DNA from: Pseudomonas sp. GM74
Lineage (GTDB): Bacteria > Pseudomonadota > Gammaproteobacteria > Pseudomonadales > Pseudomonadaceae
Length of the DNA: 64,000 nucleotides
Direction: 5' to 3'
Assembly (NCBI RefSeq): GCF_000282455.1
Contig: NZ_AKJG01000039.1
Location: 1-64,000 of the forward strand
A program made the position numbers and the translations under genes. The notes below the pieces were generated by a model. That model ran no database searches. It was not told where the DNA came from and saw only the letters and a list, made by a program, of their open reading frames with translations. Below are positions 1-7,660 of this stretch, in pieces (the stretch's first letter is position 1; each line of letters begins with the position of its first letter).

Positions 1-311
1 ACCACCGTTCGCCCGTAGCAGCAGCCTCGCAGGCTCGGCAGCTGCTACGTGAATCGAGGTGCGACGACAGGTGGCCAAATAATGTTGGATTGGGGAACCT
101 TTTAAAGCACGGAGACGTCCACTCCCCCGTTACGACCACTCGTCGGGGGCCTGAAACACCTGCAATTCGGCCTGACGAGGCTGTGCTCATGGCTCGATTG
201 CACGCTGCTTTGCCGGCCTGCCCGAGCTGCTTATCGCGACATTTTTTCGGCAGCCAAGCAAGGCGTTGCCACACGAAAAAGTGTTCGCCGACTGAAAAAA
301 GGAGTCCGCCT
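1..311. other. Intergenic region upstream of the osmoprotectant operon
   Basis: No convincing gene is seen here. The frame of the downstream permease stays open back to about position 90, but that stretch (an Arg/Pro/Cys-rich string) does not resemble a permease N-terminus. The region holds a REP-type palindrome near its left end and a weaker GC-rich dyad (CCCCCG at 124-129 against CGGGGG at 144-149). I could not identify a clear -35/-10 pair for the operon. Confidence 0.6.
15..48. repeat. REP palindrome (GTAGCAGC type)
   Basis: The arms GTAGCAGC at 15-22 and GCTGCTAC at 41-48 pair, with further inner pairing (AGCC/GGCT). The same core recurs in the paired element at 14431-14563, so this is a copy of a dispersed family rather than a local operator. 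Confidence 0.7.
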
Positions 312-1028
312 GTGGCTATCCACTATGGCAAAGGGCTGATAGGAGGCGCGCTGGTAATCGCCCTTCTGGCCCTGCTGATCCAATGGATCGGCATCAACAC
401 GATCGAACACTACCGCGACGATTTGTTGTTTTACCTGCAAGCTCATCTGGTTCTCGTCCTCGCTTCCATGCTGGCCGCCCTTGTCGTGGGCATTCCTGCC
501 GGCATCCTCCTCAGCCGCCCGTCCATGGTCGGCCGCGCCGAACGCTTCATGCAGCTCTTCAACATCGGCAACACCGTTCCGCCCCTGGCCGTCCTGGCCA
601 TCGCCCTTGGCATCCTCGGCATCGGCAGCGGCCCTGCCATCTTCGCCCTGTTCCTCGCCTCCTTGCTGCCCATCGTGCGTAACACTTATGAAGGCCTGAA
701 AAACGTTCAGGGCTCGCTCAAGGAAGCCGCCGTCGGCATCGGCATGACCCCGCGCCAGGTGCTGTGGAAAGTCGAATTGCCCAACGCGGTGCCGATCATC
801 ATCGGTGGCGTGCGCGTGGCATTGGCGATCAATGTCGGGACGGCGCCGCTGGCGTTCCTGATCGGCGCCAACAGTCTCGGCAGCCTGATCTTCCCCGGCA
901 TTGCCCTGAACAATCAGCCGCAATTGCTGCTCGGCGCGGCCTGCACCGCCCTGCTGGCCTTGTTGCTCGACGGCCTGGTGACACTCGCCAGCCGCCTCTG
1001 GCTCGAACGCGGCTTGCGCCCGTCTTAA
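312..1028 (+). CDS. Osmoprotectant ABC transporter permease (OpuC/Yeh type)
   Basis: Inner-membrane permease of a quaternary-amine (glycine betaine/choline/carnitine) importer, about 238 residues. Several hydrophobic membrane spans are evident, with a binding-protein-dependent permease EAA loop (EAAVGIGMTP, then LPNAVP) in the C-terminal half. I chose the GTG start because GGAG at 301-304 lies 7 bases upstream and the family-like sequence begins there; the frame is open further upstream but that part looks non-coding. It is followed after 20 bases by the binding protein. Two separate permease genes flank the binding-protein gene, as in OpuC and E. coli YehYW systems. The substrate is inferred from the family, not from visible binding residues. 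Confidence 0.88.
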   Translation: MAIHYGKGLIGGALVIALLALLIQWIGINTIEHYRDDLLFYLQAHLVLVLASMLAALVVGIPAGILLSRPSMVGRAERFMQLFNIGNTVPPLAVLAIALGILGIGSGPAIFALFLASLLPIVRNTYEGLKNVQGSLKEAAVGIGMTPRQVLWKVELPNAVPIIIGGVRVALAINVGTAPLAFLIGANSLGSLIFPGIALNNQPQLLLGAACTALLALLLDGLVTLASRLWLERGLRPS

Positions 1029-1048
1029 GCCTCGGCAAAGGAATCGTC

Positions 1049-1942
1049 ATGAAAACTTCAAGCTTTTTACTAGGCTGCGTCCTGCTGTTCGCAGGATTTG
1101 CCCAAGCCGCTGACAAACCCTTGATCCGCATCGGCGCCCGGGTGTTCACCGAACAGACCCTGCTGGCGGAAATCACTTCGCAGTACCTGCGCACCAAGGG
1201 TTACGAGGTGCAAGTGACCGGTGGTCTGGGCAGCAATCTGGCCCGTAGCGCCCACGAAAGTGGCCAGCTGGACATGCTCTGGGAATACACCGGCGTTTCG
1301 CTGGTGGCCTACAACCATGTCACCGAAAAACTCGACAGCGAACAGTCCTACGCACGAGTAAAAGAACTCGACGCGAAAAAAGGCTTGGTCTGGCTCACCC
1401 CGTCGAAATTCAGCAACACCTACGCCCTCGCCCTGCCGGAGAACGTCGCCGACCAATACCCGCACATCAACACCATCAGCGAACTGAACAGGGTGCTGCG
1501 CAAGGAAGCCGAGACCAACAACCTGGTGGCGCTGGATACCGAGTTCGCCAACCGTTCGGACGGTCTTGATGGCATGGTCCAGCTCTACGACATGAACCTG
1601 ACCCGCAAGAACGTCCGGCAGATGGACGCCGGCCTCGTCTACACCGCCTTGCGCAACGGTCAGGTGTTTGCCGGTCTGGTCTACACCACCGACGGTCGCC
1701 TCAACGCCTTCAAACTGAAGCTGCTGGAAGACGACAAGCATTACTTTCCCGACTACACCGCCGCACCGGTGGTGCGTCAGGCCTACCTCGATGCGCATCC
1801 GCAGTTGGCCGCACAGCTCAAGCCGCTGGCGGAACTGTTCGACGACAACACCATGCGCGAACTCAACGCCCGGGTCGACGTCGAGCACCAAAGTCCTTCA
1901 GCCGTTGCCGCCGATTTCCTGCACCAGCACCCGATCAATTAA
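1049..1942 (+). CDS. Osmoprotectant ABC transporter substrate-binding protein (OpuC/OsmF family)
   Basis: Periplasmic binding protein of 297 residues. A Sec signal peptide (hydrophobic residues 6-18) ends near Ala-Gln-Ala at 18-20. The mature part begins with the family pattern around IRIGARVFTEQ and contains the GGLGSNLAR and LWEYTG segments typical of OpuAC/YehZ-type proteins. It would deliver betaine, choline or a related compatible solute to the two permeases encoded on each side. ATG at 1049 follows an AAAGGAA ribosome site. A Cys at residue 10 (LLGC) resembles a lipobox, but the hydrophobic stretch before it is too short, so a soluble periplasmic protein is more likely. Confidence 0.88.
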   Translation: MKTSSFLLGCVLLFAGFAQAADKPLIRIGARVFTEQTLLAEITSQYLRTKGYEVQVTGGLGSNLARSAHESGQLDMLWEYTGVSLVAYNHVTEKLDSEQSYARVKELDAKKGLVWLTPSKFSNTYALALPENVADQYPHINTISELNRVLRKEAETNNLVALDTEFANRSDGLDGMVQLYDMNLTRKNVRQMDAGLVYTALRNGQVFAGLVYTTDGRLNAFKLKLLEDDKHYFPDYTAAPVVRQAYLDAHPQLAAQLKPLAELFDDNTMRELNARVDVEHQSPSAVAADFLHQHPIN

Positions 1943-1954
1943 GGAGGAAAAGTC

Positions 1955-2608
1955 ATGGAATTCCTGAACGCCTTTTCCCATCTCGACTGGCCATTGGTCT
2001 TACACCTGACGTGGCAACACATCACCCTGGTCGGCATCGCCGTGTCCCTGGCGATTCTGGTCGGCGTGCCATTGGGCATCCTGATGACACGCTTCCCGAG
2101 CCTCGCCGGGCCTTTGCAGGCCAGCGCCACGGTGCTGCTGACCGTACCGTCGATTGCCCTGTTCGGCCTGCTGCTGCCGTTCTACTCAAAGTTCGGTCAG
2201 GGCCTGGGGCCGATGCCGGCGATTACCGCGGTGTTCCTGTACTCGCTGCTGCCGATCATGCGTAACACCTACCTGGCCCTGACCAGCGTCGAGCCGGGCA
2301 TCCGCGAAGCCGCCCGCGGCATCGGCATGACCTTCGGCCAGCGCCTGCGCATGGTCGAGTTGCCCATCGCCGTGCCGGTGATCCTCGCCGGTGTGCGTAC
2401 CGCCGTGGTGATGAACATCGGCGTCATGACCATCGCCGCCACCATCGGCGCCGGCGGCCTGGGCGTACTCATCCTCGCTTCCATCAGCCGCAGCGACATG
2501 TCGATGCTGATCGTCGGCGCCGTACTGGTCAGTGTGCTGGCGATCATCGCCGACCTGATCCTGCAAGTGCTGCAACGCTCGTTGACTCCAAAAGGACTCC
2601 TCAAATGA
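1955..2608 (+). CDS. Osmoprotectant ABC transporter permease, second subunit
   Basis: Second inner-membrane permease of the same importer, 217 residues, with about five hydrophobic spans. The EAA loop reads EAARGIGMTFGQ followed by ELPIAVP, closely parallel to the first permease, so the two probably form a heterodimer. A strong AAGGAGG site (1941-1947) overlaps the end of the binding-protein gene and precedes this ATG. Its stop overlaps the ATPase start by 4 bases (ATGA), indicating translational coupling. Confidence 0.9.
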   Translation: MEFLNAFSHLDWPLVLHLTWQHITLVGIAVSLAILVGVPLGILMTRFPSLAGPLQASATVLLTVPSIALFGLLLPFYSKFGQGLGPMPAITAVFLYSLLPIMRNTYLALTSVEPGIREAARGIGMTFGQRLRMVELPIAVPVILAGVRTAVVMNIGVMTIAATIGAGGLGVLILASISRSDMSMLIVGAVLVSVLAIIADLILQVLQRSLTPKGLLK

Positions 2609-3762
2609 TCGAACTTCAAAACCTCAGCAAGACCTTCCAAAGCAACGGCAAAGATGTGAAAGCCGTGGACTCGGTGAGCCTGACCGTCAATGAAGGCGAA
2701 ATCTGCGTGTTCCTCGGGCCATCGGGTTGCGGCAAAAGCACCACGCTGAAAATGATCAATCGCCTGATCAAACCGACCTCGGGCAAAATCCTGATCAACG
2801 GCGAAGACACCACCGGCCTCGACGAAGTGACCCTGCGTCGTAACATCGGCTACGTGATCCAGCAGATTGGTTTATTCCCGAACATGACCATCGAGGAGAA
2901 CATCGTCGTGGTACCGAAACTGCTCGGCTGGGACAAGCAGAAATGCCAGGACCGCGCCCGCGAGTTGATGAGCATGATCAAGCTCGAACCCAAGCAATAC
3001 CTGCATCGTTATCCACGGGAATTGTCCGGTGGGCAGCAACAGCGGATCGGCGTGATTCGCGCACTGGCCGCCGATGCACCACTGCTATTGATGGACGAGC
3101 CGTTCGGGGCGGTCGACCCGATCAACCGCGAGATGATCCAGAACGAGTTCTTCGAAATGCAGCGGGCGCTGAACAAGACCGTAATCATGGTCAGCCACGA
3201 CATCGACGAAGCGATCAAGCTGGGCGACAAGATCGCGATCTTCCGCGCTGGCAAACTGTTGCAGATCGATCACCCGGACACCTTGCTCGCACACCCGGCG
3301 GATGAGTTTGTCAGTAACTTCGTCGGCCAGGACAGCACGCTGAAACGCCTGCTGTTGGTGAAAGCCGAAGACGCGGCGGACAACGCACCTTCCGTCAGCC
3401 CGGAAACGCCAGTGGCCGAAGCGCTGGAGTTGATGGACGAGCATGACCGACGCTACGTGGTGGTCACTTGTGCCGAGAACAAAGCCCTGGGTTATGTACG
3501 ACGTCGCGACCTGCACCGTCAGACCGGCACCTGCGCGCAGTACCAACGGGAGTTCAACGCCACGGCGGCGTACGACGAACATTTGCGCATCCTGCTGTCG
3601 CGCATGTACGAGTTCAATCGAGCGTGGTTGCCGGTGATGGATGCCGAGCGGGTGTTCCTTGGCGAAGTCACTCAGGAGTCGATTGCGGCTTACCTGAGCT
3701 CAGGTCGTTCGCGCGGGATGAAGACCAACATCGTGTCGCCTGCCGAGGCAGTGGTCGCCTGA
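2605..3762 (+). CDS. Osmoprotectant ABC transporter ATP-binding protein with CBS domains
   Basis: ATPase of the importer, 385 residues. Visible motifs are Walker A GPSGCGKST (38-46), Q-loop near 86-87, ABC signature LSGGQQQR (140-147), Walker B LLLMDEP (160-166) and the switch His in VSHDIDEA. After residue about 260 it carries a tandem CBS-like region, which in the OpuA/OpuC family senses ionic strength or nucleotides and gates transport. It is last in the operon and overlaps the upstream permease by 4 bases. No terminator with a T-run follows; a REPIN lies 29 bases downstream. Confidence 0.92.
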   Translation: MIELQNLSKTFQSNGKDVKAVDSVSLTVNEGEICVFLGPSGCGKSTTLKMINRLIKPTSGKILINGEDTTGLDEVTLRRNIGYVIQQIGLFPNMTIEENIVVVPKLLGWDKQKCQDRARELMSMIKLEPKQYLHRYPRELSGGQQQRIGVIRALAADAPLLLMDEPFGAVDPINREMIQNEFFEMQRALNKTVIMVSHDIDEAIKLGDKIAIFRAGKLLQIDHPDTLLAHPADEFVSNFVGQDSTLKRLLLVKAEDAADNAPSVSPETPVAEALELMDEHDRRYVVVTCAENKALGYVRRRDLHRQTGTCAQYQREFNATAAYDEHLRILLSRMYEFNRAWLPVMDAERVFLGEVTQESIAAYLSSGRSRGMKTNIVSPAEAVVA

Positions 3763-3790
3763 CAGCTCACATTACCGGGTAAAAATACAA

Positions 3791-3888
3791 AACCTGTGAG
3801 AGCGAGCTTGCTCGCGATGGCACCATTTCAGGCAACTACGATGCCGGCTGTGAAAATGTCATCGCGAGCAAGCTCTCTCCCACAGGTT
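3791..3888. repeat. REPIN (two inverted REP copies)
   Basis: Left arm AACCTGTG then GCGAGCTTGCTCGCGATG; right arm CATCGCGAGCAAGCTC then CACAGGTT. Each arm is itself a small palindrome and the two are inverted around a unique 40-base centre. Same family as 5917-6006 and 12704-12799. Confidence 0.85.
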
Positions 3889-4189
3889 CTGTGCGTTTTT
3901 CCAGTGATTCGCAGGCCGGAAAAAAATATCAACAGTAGCGTCTGCAAAAGCTATCTGGAAACACGCTCCGGAATAGTCAAATCCCCCCTCAGCCTACCTT
4001 TTCGCTGCCAACGTCGCCCATATTGTCGCCATCGTACTTCCTAGTGACTTAGGGTACAAAAGCGTCGAACGTGCAGGTATTTTTAACACTTCATAAATCT
4101 TCGGGAACATCCGACTGTCATCTGTGTCGGTTACAAAGAGTAATGCTAGTAACGCGCGTCAGAAGAGTGCAAAAACGCGACATTTTTTG

Positions 4190-4218
4190 TTGATCTCAAG
4201 CCCCTCACGCCCTAAAGT
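4190..4218 (+). promoter_or_regulatory. Possible sigma70 promoter for a small RNA
   Basis: TTGATC (4190-4195), a 17-base spacer, then TAAAGT (4213-4218). Both hexamers match the consensus at four of six positions, so the evidence is weak on its own; it gains some weight from the terminator 60 bases downstream. Confidence 0.3.
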
Positions 4219-4224
4219 TCGCGC

Positions 4225-4318
4225 CGAACGTCCATGCTGGAAACGATCCATCCGGCTCAAGTACTGACGACGAGACAGCAAGGCCAAGGGAAAGCTGCAC
4301 TTCCCATGGCCTTTTTGC
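4225..4318 (+). ncRNA. Candidate small RNA ending in a Rho-independent terminator
   Basis: Proposed transcript of about 90 bases between the promoter-like element at 4190-4218 and the terminator at 4280-4318. No open frame with a ribosome site is present in it and the nearest genes are over 370 bases away on either side. An unpaired GGA occurs near 4235. I do not recognise it as a named Pseudomonas RNA. It could instead be a terminated (attenuated) leader of speC. Confidence 0.35.
4280..4318 (+). terminator. Rho-independent terminator 370 bases upstream of speC
   Basis: Stem AAGGCCAAGGGAA (4280-4292) pairs with TTCCCATGGCCTT (4301-4313) with one mismatch and an 8-base loop; TTTTT follows. 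It is oriented for the plus strand, and no plus-strand gene ends nearby except the ABC ATPase 520 bases away. Confidence 0.7.
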
Positions 4319-4377
4319 TTTCGGCGACATGCCTTGGGAAGTAGGCGAACCAAAGTGGGGATACGGAGGACGTTCAG

Positions 4378-4645
4378 GAGGGTGTGTCATCAATGAATTC
4401 ACGAGTACGCCGGAGCCTGCTTTTGCGCAGGGTAAGGCGCGAGGACCGAAGTTTGGTTGTTCCAAATAAGGTACGAGTAACGCAGCCCTGCGCAAAAGCA
4501 GGCCCGGCCCTTCGGGTTGTGTCTGAGCGCGCGCCATGCTGCGTTGTAGGCCTTGCGAAGGGAGTGGCCATTAGCGGCGGCCTACGCCTTGCCTGGCACG
4601 CGCTCAGGCGCAACGTACTCGCGAATTCATTGATGACACACCCTC
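4378..4645. repeat. Nested inverted-repeat mosaic
   Basis: Outer arms of 32 bases (4378-4409 and 4614-4645) are inverted copies with one mismatch. Inside are a perfect 17-base pair (4416-4432 with 4486-4502) and another imperfect 17-base pair (4523-4539 with 4591-4607, CTGAGCGCG against CGCGCTCAG). No transposase is present. The structure suggests a dispersed non-autonomous repeat or a transcript with strong multi-branch folding. Open frames across it are byproducts of the repeats. Confidence 0.7.
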
Positions 4646-4688
4646 GCACCCATTGTTTTTACTCGTTTGCCATTAGGAGCTCCCAGGT

Positions 4689-5852
4689 ATGTCGATCCAG
4701 GTCGAAGACTATTTCGCGCGCGAAACCTTTCAGAAAATGAAGGCGTTCGCCGACAAACAGGAAACCCCGTTCGTGGTGATCGACACTGCGATGATCAGCC
4801 AGGCCTATGACGACCTGCGCGCCGGTTTCGAATTCGCCAAGGTCTACTACGCGGTCAAGGCCAACCCGGCTGTGGAAATCATCGACCTGCTCAAAGAAAA
4901 AGGCTCGAGCTTCGACATTGCCTCTATCTATGAGCTGGACAAAGTGCTGGGTCGCGGCGTCAGCGCCGACCAGATCAGCTACGGCAACACCATCAAGAAA
5001 TCCAAGGACATCCGCTACTTCTACGAGAAGGGCGTGCGCCTGTTTGCCACCGACTCCGAAGCCGACCTGCGCAACATCGCCAAGGCCGCCCCGGGTGCTA
5101 AAGTTTATGTGCGCATCCTGACCGAAGGCTCGACCACCGCCGACTGGCCACTGTCGCGCAAATTCGGCTGCCAGACCGACATGGCCATGGACCTGCTGAT
5201 CCTCGCTCGCGACCTGGGCCTGGTGCCTTACGGCATCTCGTTCCACGTTGGCTCGCAGCAGCGCGACATCAGCGTCTGGGACGCGGCGATCGCCAAGGTC
5301 AAAGTGATCTTCGAACGCCTGAAGGAAGAAGACGGCATTCACCTGAAACTGATCAACATGGGCGGCGGCTTCCCGGCCAACTACATCACCCGCACCAACA
5401 GCCTGGAAACCTACGCCGAGGAAATCATCCGCTTCCTCAAGGAAGACTTCGGTGATGACCTGCCGGAAATCATCCTGGAACCAGGCCGTTCGTTGATCGC
5501 CAACGCCGGTATCCTGGTCAGCGAAGTGGTACTGGTCGCACGTAAATCCCGTACCGCGGTAGAGCGTTGGGTGTACACGGATGTGGGCAAGTTCTCCGGC
5601 CTGATCGAAACCATGGACGAAGCCATCAAGTTCCCGATCTGGACCGAGAAAAAGGGCGAGATGGAAGAAGTGGTCATCGCCGGCCCTACCTGCGACAGCG
5701 CCGACATCATGTACGAAAACTACAAGTACGGCCTGCCGCTGAACCTGGCCATCGGTGATCGCCTGTACTGGCTGTCGACCGGTGCGTACACCACCAGCTA
5801 CAGCGCCGTCGAGTTCAATGGCTTCCCGCCGCTGAAGTCGTTCTACGTGTAA
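4689..5852 (+). CDS. speC: Ornithine/lysine decarboxylase, type III fold
   Basis: PLP-dependent decarboxylase of 387 residues making putrescine (and possibly cadaverine), the first step of polyamine synthesis. The PLP lysine is K57 in YYAVKANP. Further family signatures are HVGSQ, the GGGFP phosphate-binding loop, EPGRS, and the active-site cysteine in GPTCDSAD. The short length and lack of an N-terminal wing domain fit the eukaryotic-like ODC/LODC group found in pseudomonads, as P. aeruginosa SpeC. Start ATG 4689 has AGGAG at 4676-4680. A strong terminator follows. Substrate preference between ornithine and lysine cannot be read from the sequence. Confidence 0.93.
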   Translation: MSIQVEDYFARETFQKMKAFADKQETPFVVIDTAMISQAYDDLRAGFEFAKVYYAVKANPAVEIIDLLKEKGSSFDIASIYELDKVLGRGVSADQISYGNTIKKSKDIRYFYEKGVRLFATDSEADLRNIAKAAPGAKVYVRILTEGSTTADWPLSRKFGCQTDMAMDLLILARDLGLVPYGISFHVGSQQRDISVWDAAIAKVKVIFERLKEEDGIHLKLINMGGGFPANYITRTNSLETYAEEIIRFLKEDFGDDLPEIILEPGRSLIANAGILVSEVVLVARKSRTAVERWVYTDVGKFSGLIETMDEAIKFPIWTEKKGEMEEVVIAGPTCDSADIMYENYKYGLPLNLAIGDRLYWLSTGAYTTSYSAVEFNGFPPLKSFYV

Positions 5853-5870
5853 ATACATCACGCAGAAAGC

Positions 5871-5901
5871 AAAAAGCCCATGACACGTCATGGGCTTTTT
5901 T
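5871..5901 (+). terminator. Terminator of speC
   Basis: Perfect 14-base stem (5871-5884 with 5887-5900) ending in a T-run, starting 19 bases after the speC stop. Its A-run on the other side makes it usable in both directions. Confidence 0.92.
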
Positions 5902-5916
5902 GTTTACGCAAATCCC

Positions 5917-6006
5917 TGTGGGAGCGAGCTTGCTCGCGATGGCGATAGGTCAGTCAACATTGATGTTGAATGTCATGACGTCATCGCGAGCAAGCTCGCT
6001 CCCACA
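5917..6006. repeat. REPIN
   Basis: TGTGGGAGCGAGCTTGCTCG on the left and its inverted copy ending CGCTCCCACA on the right, with a 40-base unique centre. It lies between the convergent speC and Sel1 genes. Confidence 0.88.
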
Positions 6007-6011
6007 AAGAC

Positions 6012-6773
6012 TTAAGGGACTGGGGTTAATTCGACGACTCGATGATGGAATTCGTGGGCCAGTGCCTGGATCCTCGGATCGACCGCGCCCATCAGCGCCT
6101 GACTCGCCACTCGCAGAAAGTTCGGGTTGCCAGCGGCCAACGCCTTGCGCAGCCAGACCAACGCATCCTCGATATTCCCTTCGTCGGTCAAGACCGCTGC
6201 AAAGCTGAACTGCCCGCGAAAGTCCCCGCCTTCGGCCGAACGCCGATACCAGTCACGGGCCGCTGCCGGATCCGCCGGACAGACCCGCCCTTCTTCCAGA
6301 TACCGCCCCAACAGATTCATCGATTTTGCATGGCCCAACTCAGCCGCACGGCGATAGAGACTCAGTGCTTGAAGCTGGTCCTCAACCACCCCGCGACCGG
6401 TCGCCAGCAGATTGGCGTAGTTGTACATCGCCCAATCCAGTCCGGCCTGCGCCGCGATTCGATAATGCCGTGCAGCAAGTGATGCATCGGCAGCACAGCC
6501 CCAACCATGCTCATGACAACGGCCGAGCATGTTGCGCGCCATCAGGTGACCCTGGCGCGCGGCGATGCCGAACCAGCTCAGCGCCAGCGGCTTGTCCTGC
6601 GCGATCCCCTGGCCGTCGAGCAGAATCTGCCCGAGCAAGGCCTGGGCCTCGACCTCACCTTCTCGCGCGGCAATCAGGATAGCCTGGGCCGCCCGGGCCG
6701 GACTTTCGTCGAGCATCGCGCGCAGGCGCTCACCGTCGAGAGTTTCCTCGCGGCGTAAACGAAAATCCGCCAC
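6012..6773 (-). CDS. Sel1-repeat (TPR-like) protein, PA4516 type
   Basis: 253 residues with a run of Sel1-like repeats: short helical pairs such as AQALLGQILLDGQG, ARNMLGRCHEHGWG, AMYNYANLLATGRG and SMNLLGRYLEEGR, spaced about 36 residues apart. Such repeats form protein-binding superhelices. No signal peptide is visible, so it is probably cytoplasmic. The GTG start directly abuts the piuC stop (TAAGTG), so it is surely co-transcribed and probably translationally coupled with piuC. The same neighbour pair is recalled from P. aeruginosa (PA4515-PA4516). Its function is not known; context suggests a role in iron uptake or its regulation. Confidence 0.85.
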   Translation of the reverse strand: MADFRLRREETLDGERLRAMLDESPARAAQAILIAAREGEVEAQALLGQILLDGQGIAQDKPLALSWFGIAARQGHLMARNMLGRCHEHGWGCAADASLAARHYRIAAQAGLDWAMYNYANLLATGRGVVEDQLQALSLYRRAAELGHAKSMNLLGRYLEEGRVCPADPAAARDWYRRSAEGGDFRGQFSFAAVLTDEGNIEDALVWLRKALAAGNPNFLRVASQALMGAVDPRIQALAHEFHHRVVELTPVP

Positions 6774-7454
6774 TTACACCTCGACCCAGCGACGCAACAG
6801 GTTGTGATAAGTACCGGTCAAGCGGATCAGCGATGGATGATCGGGCACATCGCGGGTCAGCTGCTGGATGGCCCCGTCCATCTCGAACAACAGGGCGCGC
6901 TGGCTGTCTTCACGCACCAGGCTTTGGGTCCAGAAAAACGAGGCCAGTCGCGCTCCCCGCGTAACCGCGTTGACCTTGTGCAGGCTGGTACCGGGGTACA
7001 ACACCATGTCGCCGGCGGGCAGCTTCACCCGTTGGGTGCCGAAGGTGTCCTGGATCTCCAGCTCGCCGCCGTCGTAATCCTCCGGCTCGCTGAAGAACAG
7101 CGTGGCGGACAAATCCGTGCGCACCCGCTCGATGCTGCCCTTGGGTTGACGCACCGCGTTGTCGATATGGAAGTCGAAACTGCCACCGGCGGTGTAACAG
7201 TTCAGCAACGGAGGAAAGACTTTGTGCGGTAAGGCAGCTGACATGAACAGCGGATTTTTCCACAGCCGTTCCAGCATCGCCGCGCCGATCTCCTTGGCCA
7301 GCGGATGCCCTTCCGGCAGCTGCAAATTGTGCTTGGCTTTCGCCGACTGGTAGCCCGCGGTGATCTTGCCATCCGCCCAATCGGCCTGCTCCAGAGCCTC
7401 GCGAATGCGCTGCACCTCGTCTTTTTCGAACAGGCCGGGAATGTGCAGCAGCAT
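6774..7454 (-). CDS. piuC: PKHD-type Fe(II)/2-oxoglutarate hydroxylase PiuC
   Basis: 226-residue non-haem iron dioxygenase. The iron ligands are visible as HxD at H96 and D98 (FDFHIDN) and a distal His at 159 (GTSLHKV), followed by the 2-oxoglutarate-binding Arg in TRGARLASF. Length is typical of the YbiX/PiuC family. I start at ATG 7454 because the family begins MLLHIPGLF; the longer frame upstream adds a non-family extension across the Fur-like site. It is divergent from the siderophore receptor piuA and is expected to be iron-repressed with it. Its natural substrate is unknown; in other pseudomonads the gene is linked to siderophore-drug conjugate uptake. Confidence 0.92.
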   Translation of the reverse strand: MLLHIPGLFEKDEVQRIREALEQADWADGKITAGYQSAKAKHNLQLPEGHPLAKEIGAAMLERLWKNPLFMSAALPHKVFPPLLNCYTAGGSFDFHIDNAVRQPKGSIERVRTDLSATLFFSEPEDYDGGELEIQDTFGTQRVKLPAGDMVLYPGTSLHKVNAVTRGARLASFFWTQSLVREDSQRALLFEMDGAIQQLTRDVPDHPSLIRLTGTYHNLLRRWVEV

Positions 7455-7486
7455 GACAAGACACCTGAAAACAAAGGGGCGCCAAT

Positions 7487-7505
7487 GGTATTGATTCTTA
7501 TTGCC
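7487..7505. promoter_or_regulatory. Fur box upstream of piuC
   Basis: By my alignment 14 of 19 positions match the Fur consensus GATAATGATTCTCATTATC, with the central TGATTCT intact. It lies 33-51 bases upstream of the piuC start, where it would cover the promoter. Confidence 0.65.
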
Positions 7506-7582
7506 TGTGTAAAACCCATCTGACGAATGAGTCAGCAAAAACCGTAAGGTTAAATTGTAAAGAATGTAAATTAAGTGCGAAT

Positions 7583-7601
7583 AGTAATGTTTCGCAATTG
7601 T
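7583..7601. promoter_or_regulatory. Possible Fur box upstream of piuA
   Basis: About 11 of 19 positions match the Fur consensus (TAATG, TTC and CA kept). It lies 60-78 bases upstream of the piuA ATG. Weaker than the piuC-side site. Confidence 0.45.
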
Positions 7602-7660
7602 TACGAATACGTATTTACCCTATATTCCGCCGCCTCAAATCCTGGGGGAGGGGAATTCAA

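Larger units (their letters stand above)
3763..4688. other. 926-base non-coding region between the ABC operon and speC
   Basis: No protein-coding gene is supported. From left to right it holds a REPIN (3791-3888), an AT-richer stretch (3900-4190) with no assigned content, a possible promoter and small RNA ending in a hairpin with a T-run (4280-4318), and a 268-base mosaic of nested inverted repeats (4378-4645) that ends 43 bases before speC. Open frames across the mosaic run in both directions and mirror the repeat arms, so I treat them as spurious. Confidence 0.7.

Noticed and set aside
90..311. Upstream extension of the first permease
   Set aside because: Composition is unlike a permease and a GGAG-preceded GTG at 312 gives the family N-terminus.
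1049..1078. Lipobox (LLGC) making the binding protein a lipoprotein
   Set aside because: Only nine residues precede the Cys and the hydrophobic run continues past it to a normal AQA cleavage site.
4374..4649. 91-codon minus-strand frame over the repeat mosaic
   Set aside because: It spans both outer repeat arms exactly, so its ends are mirror images; no ribosome site or family motif is seen.
3791..6006. CRISPR-like repetition
   Set aside because: Copies are inverted pairs hundreds of bases apart with unequal centres and no regular spacers; they are REPINs.
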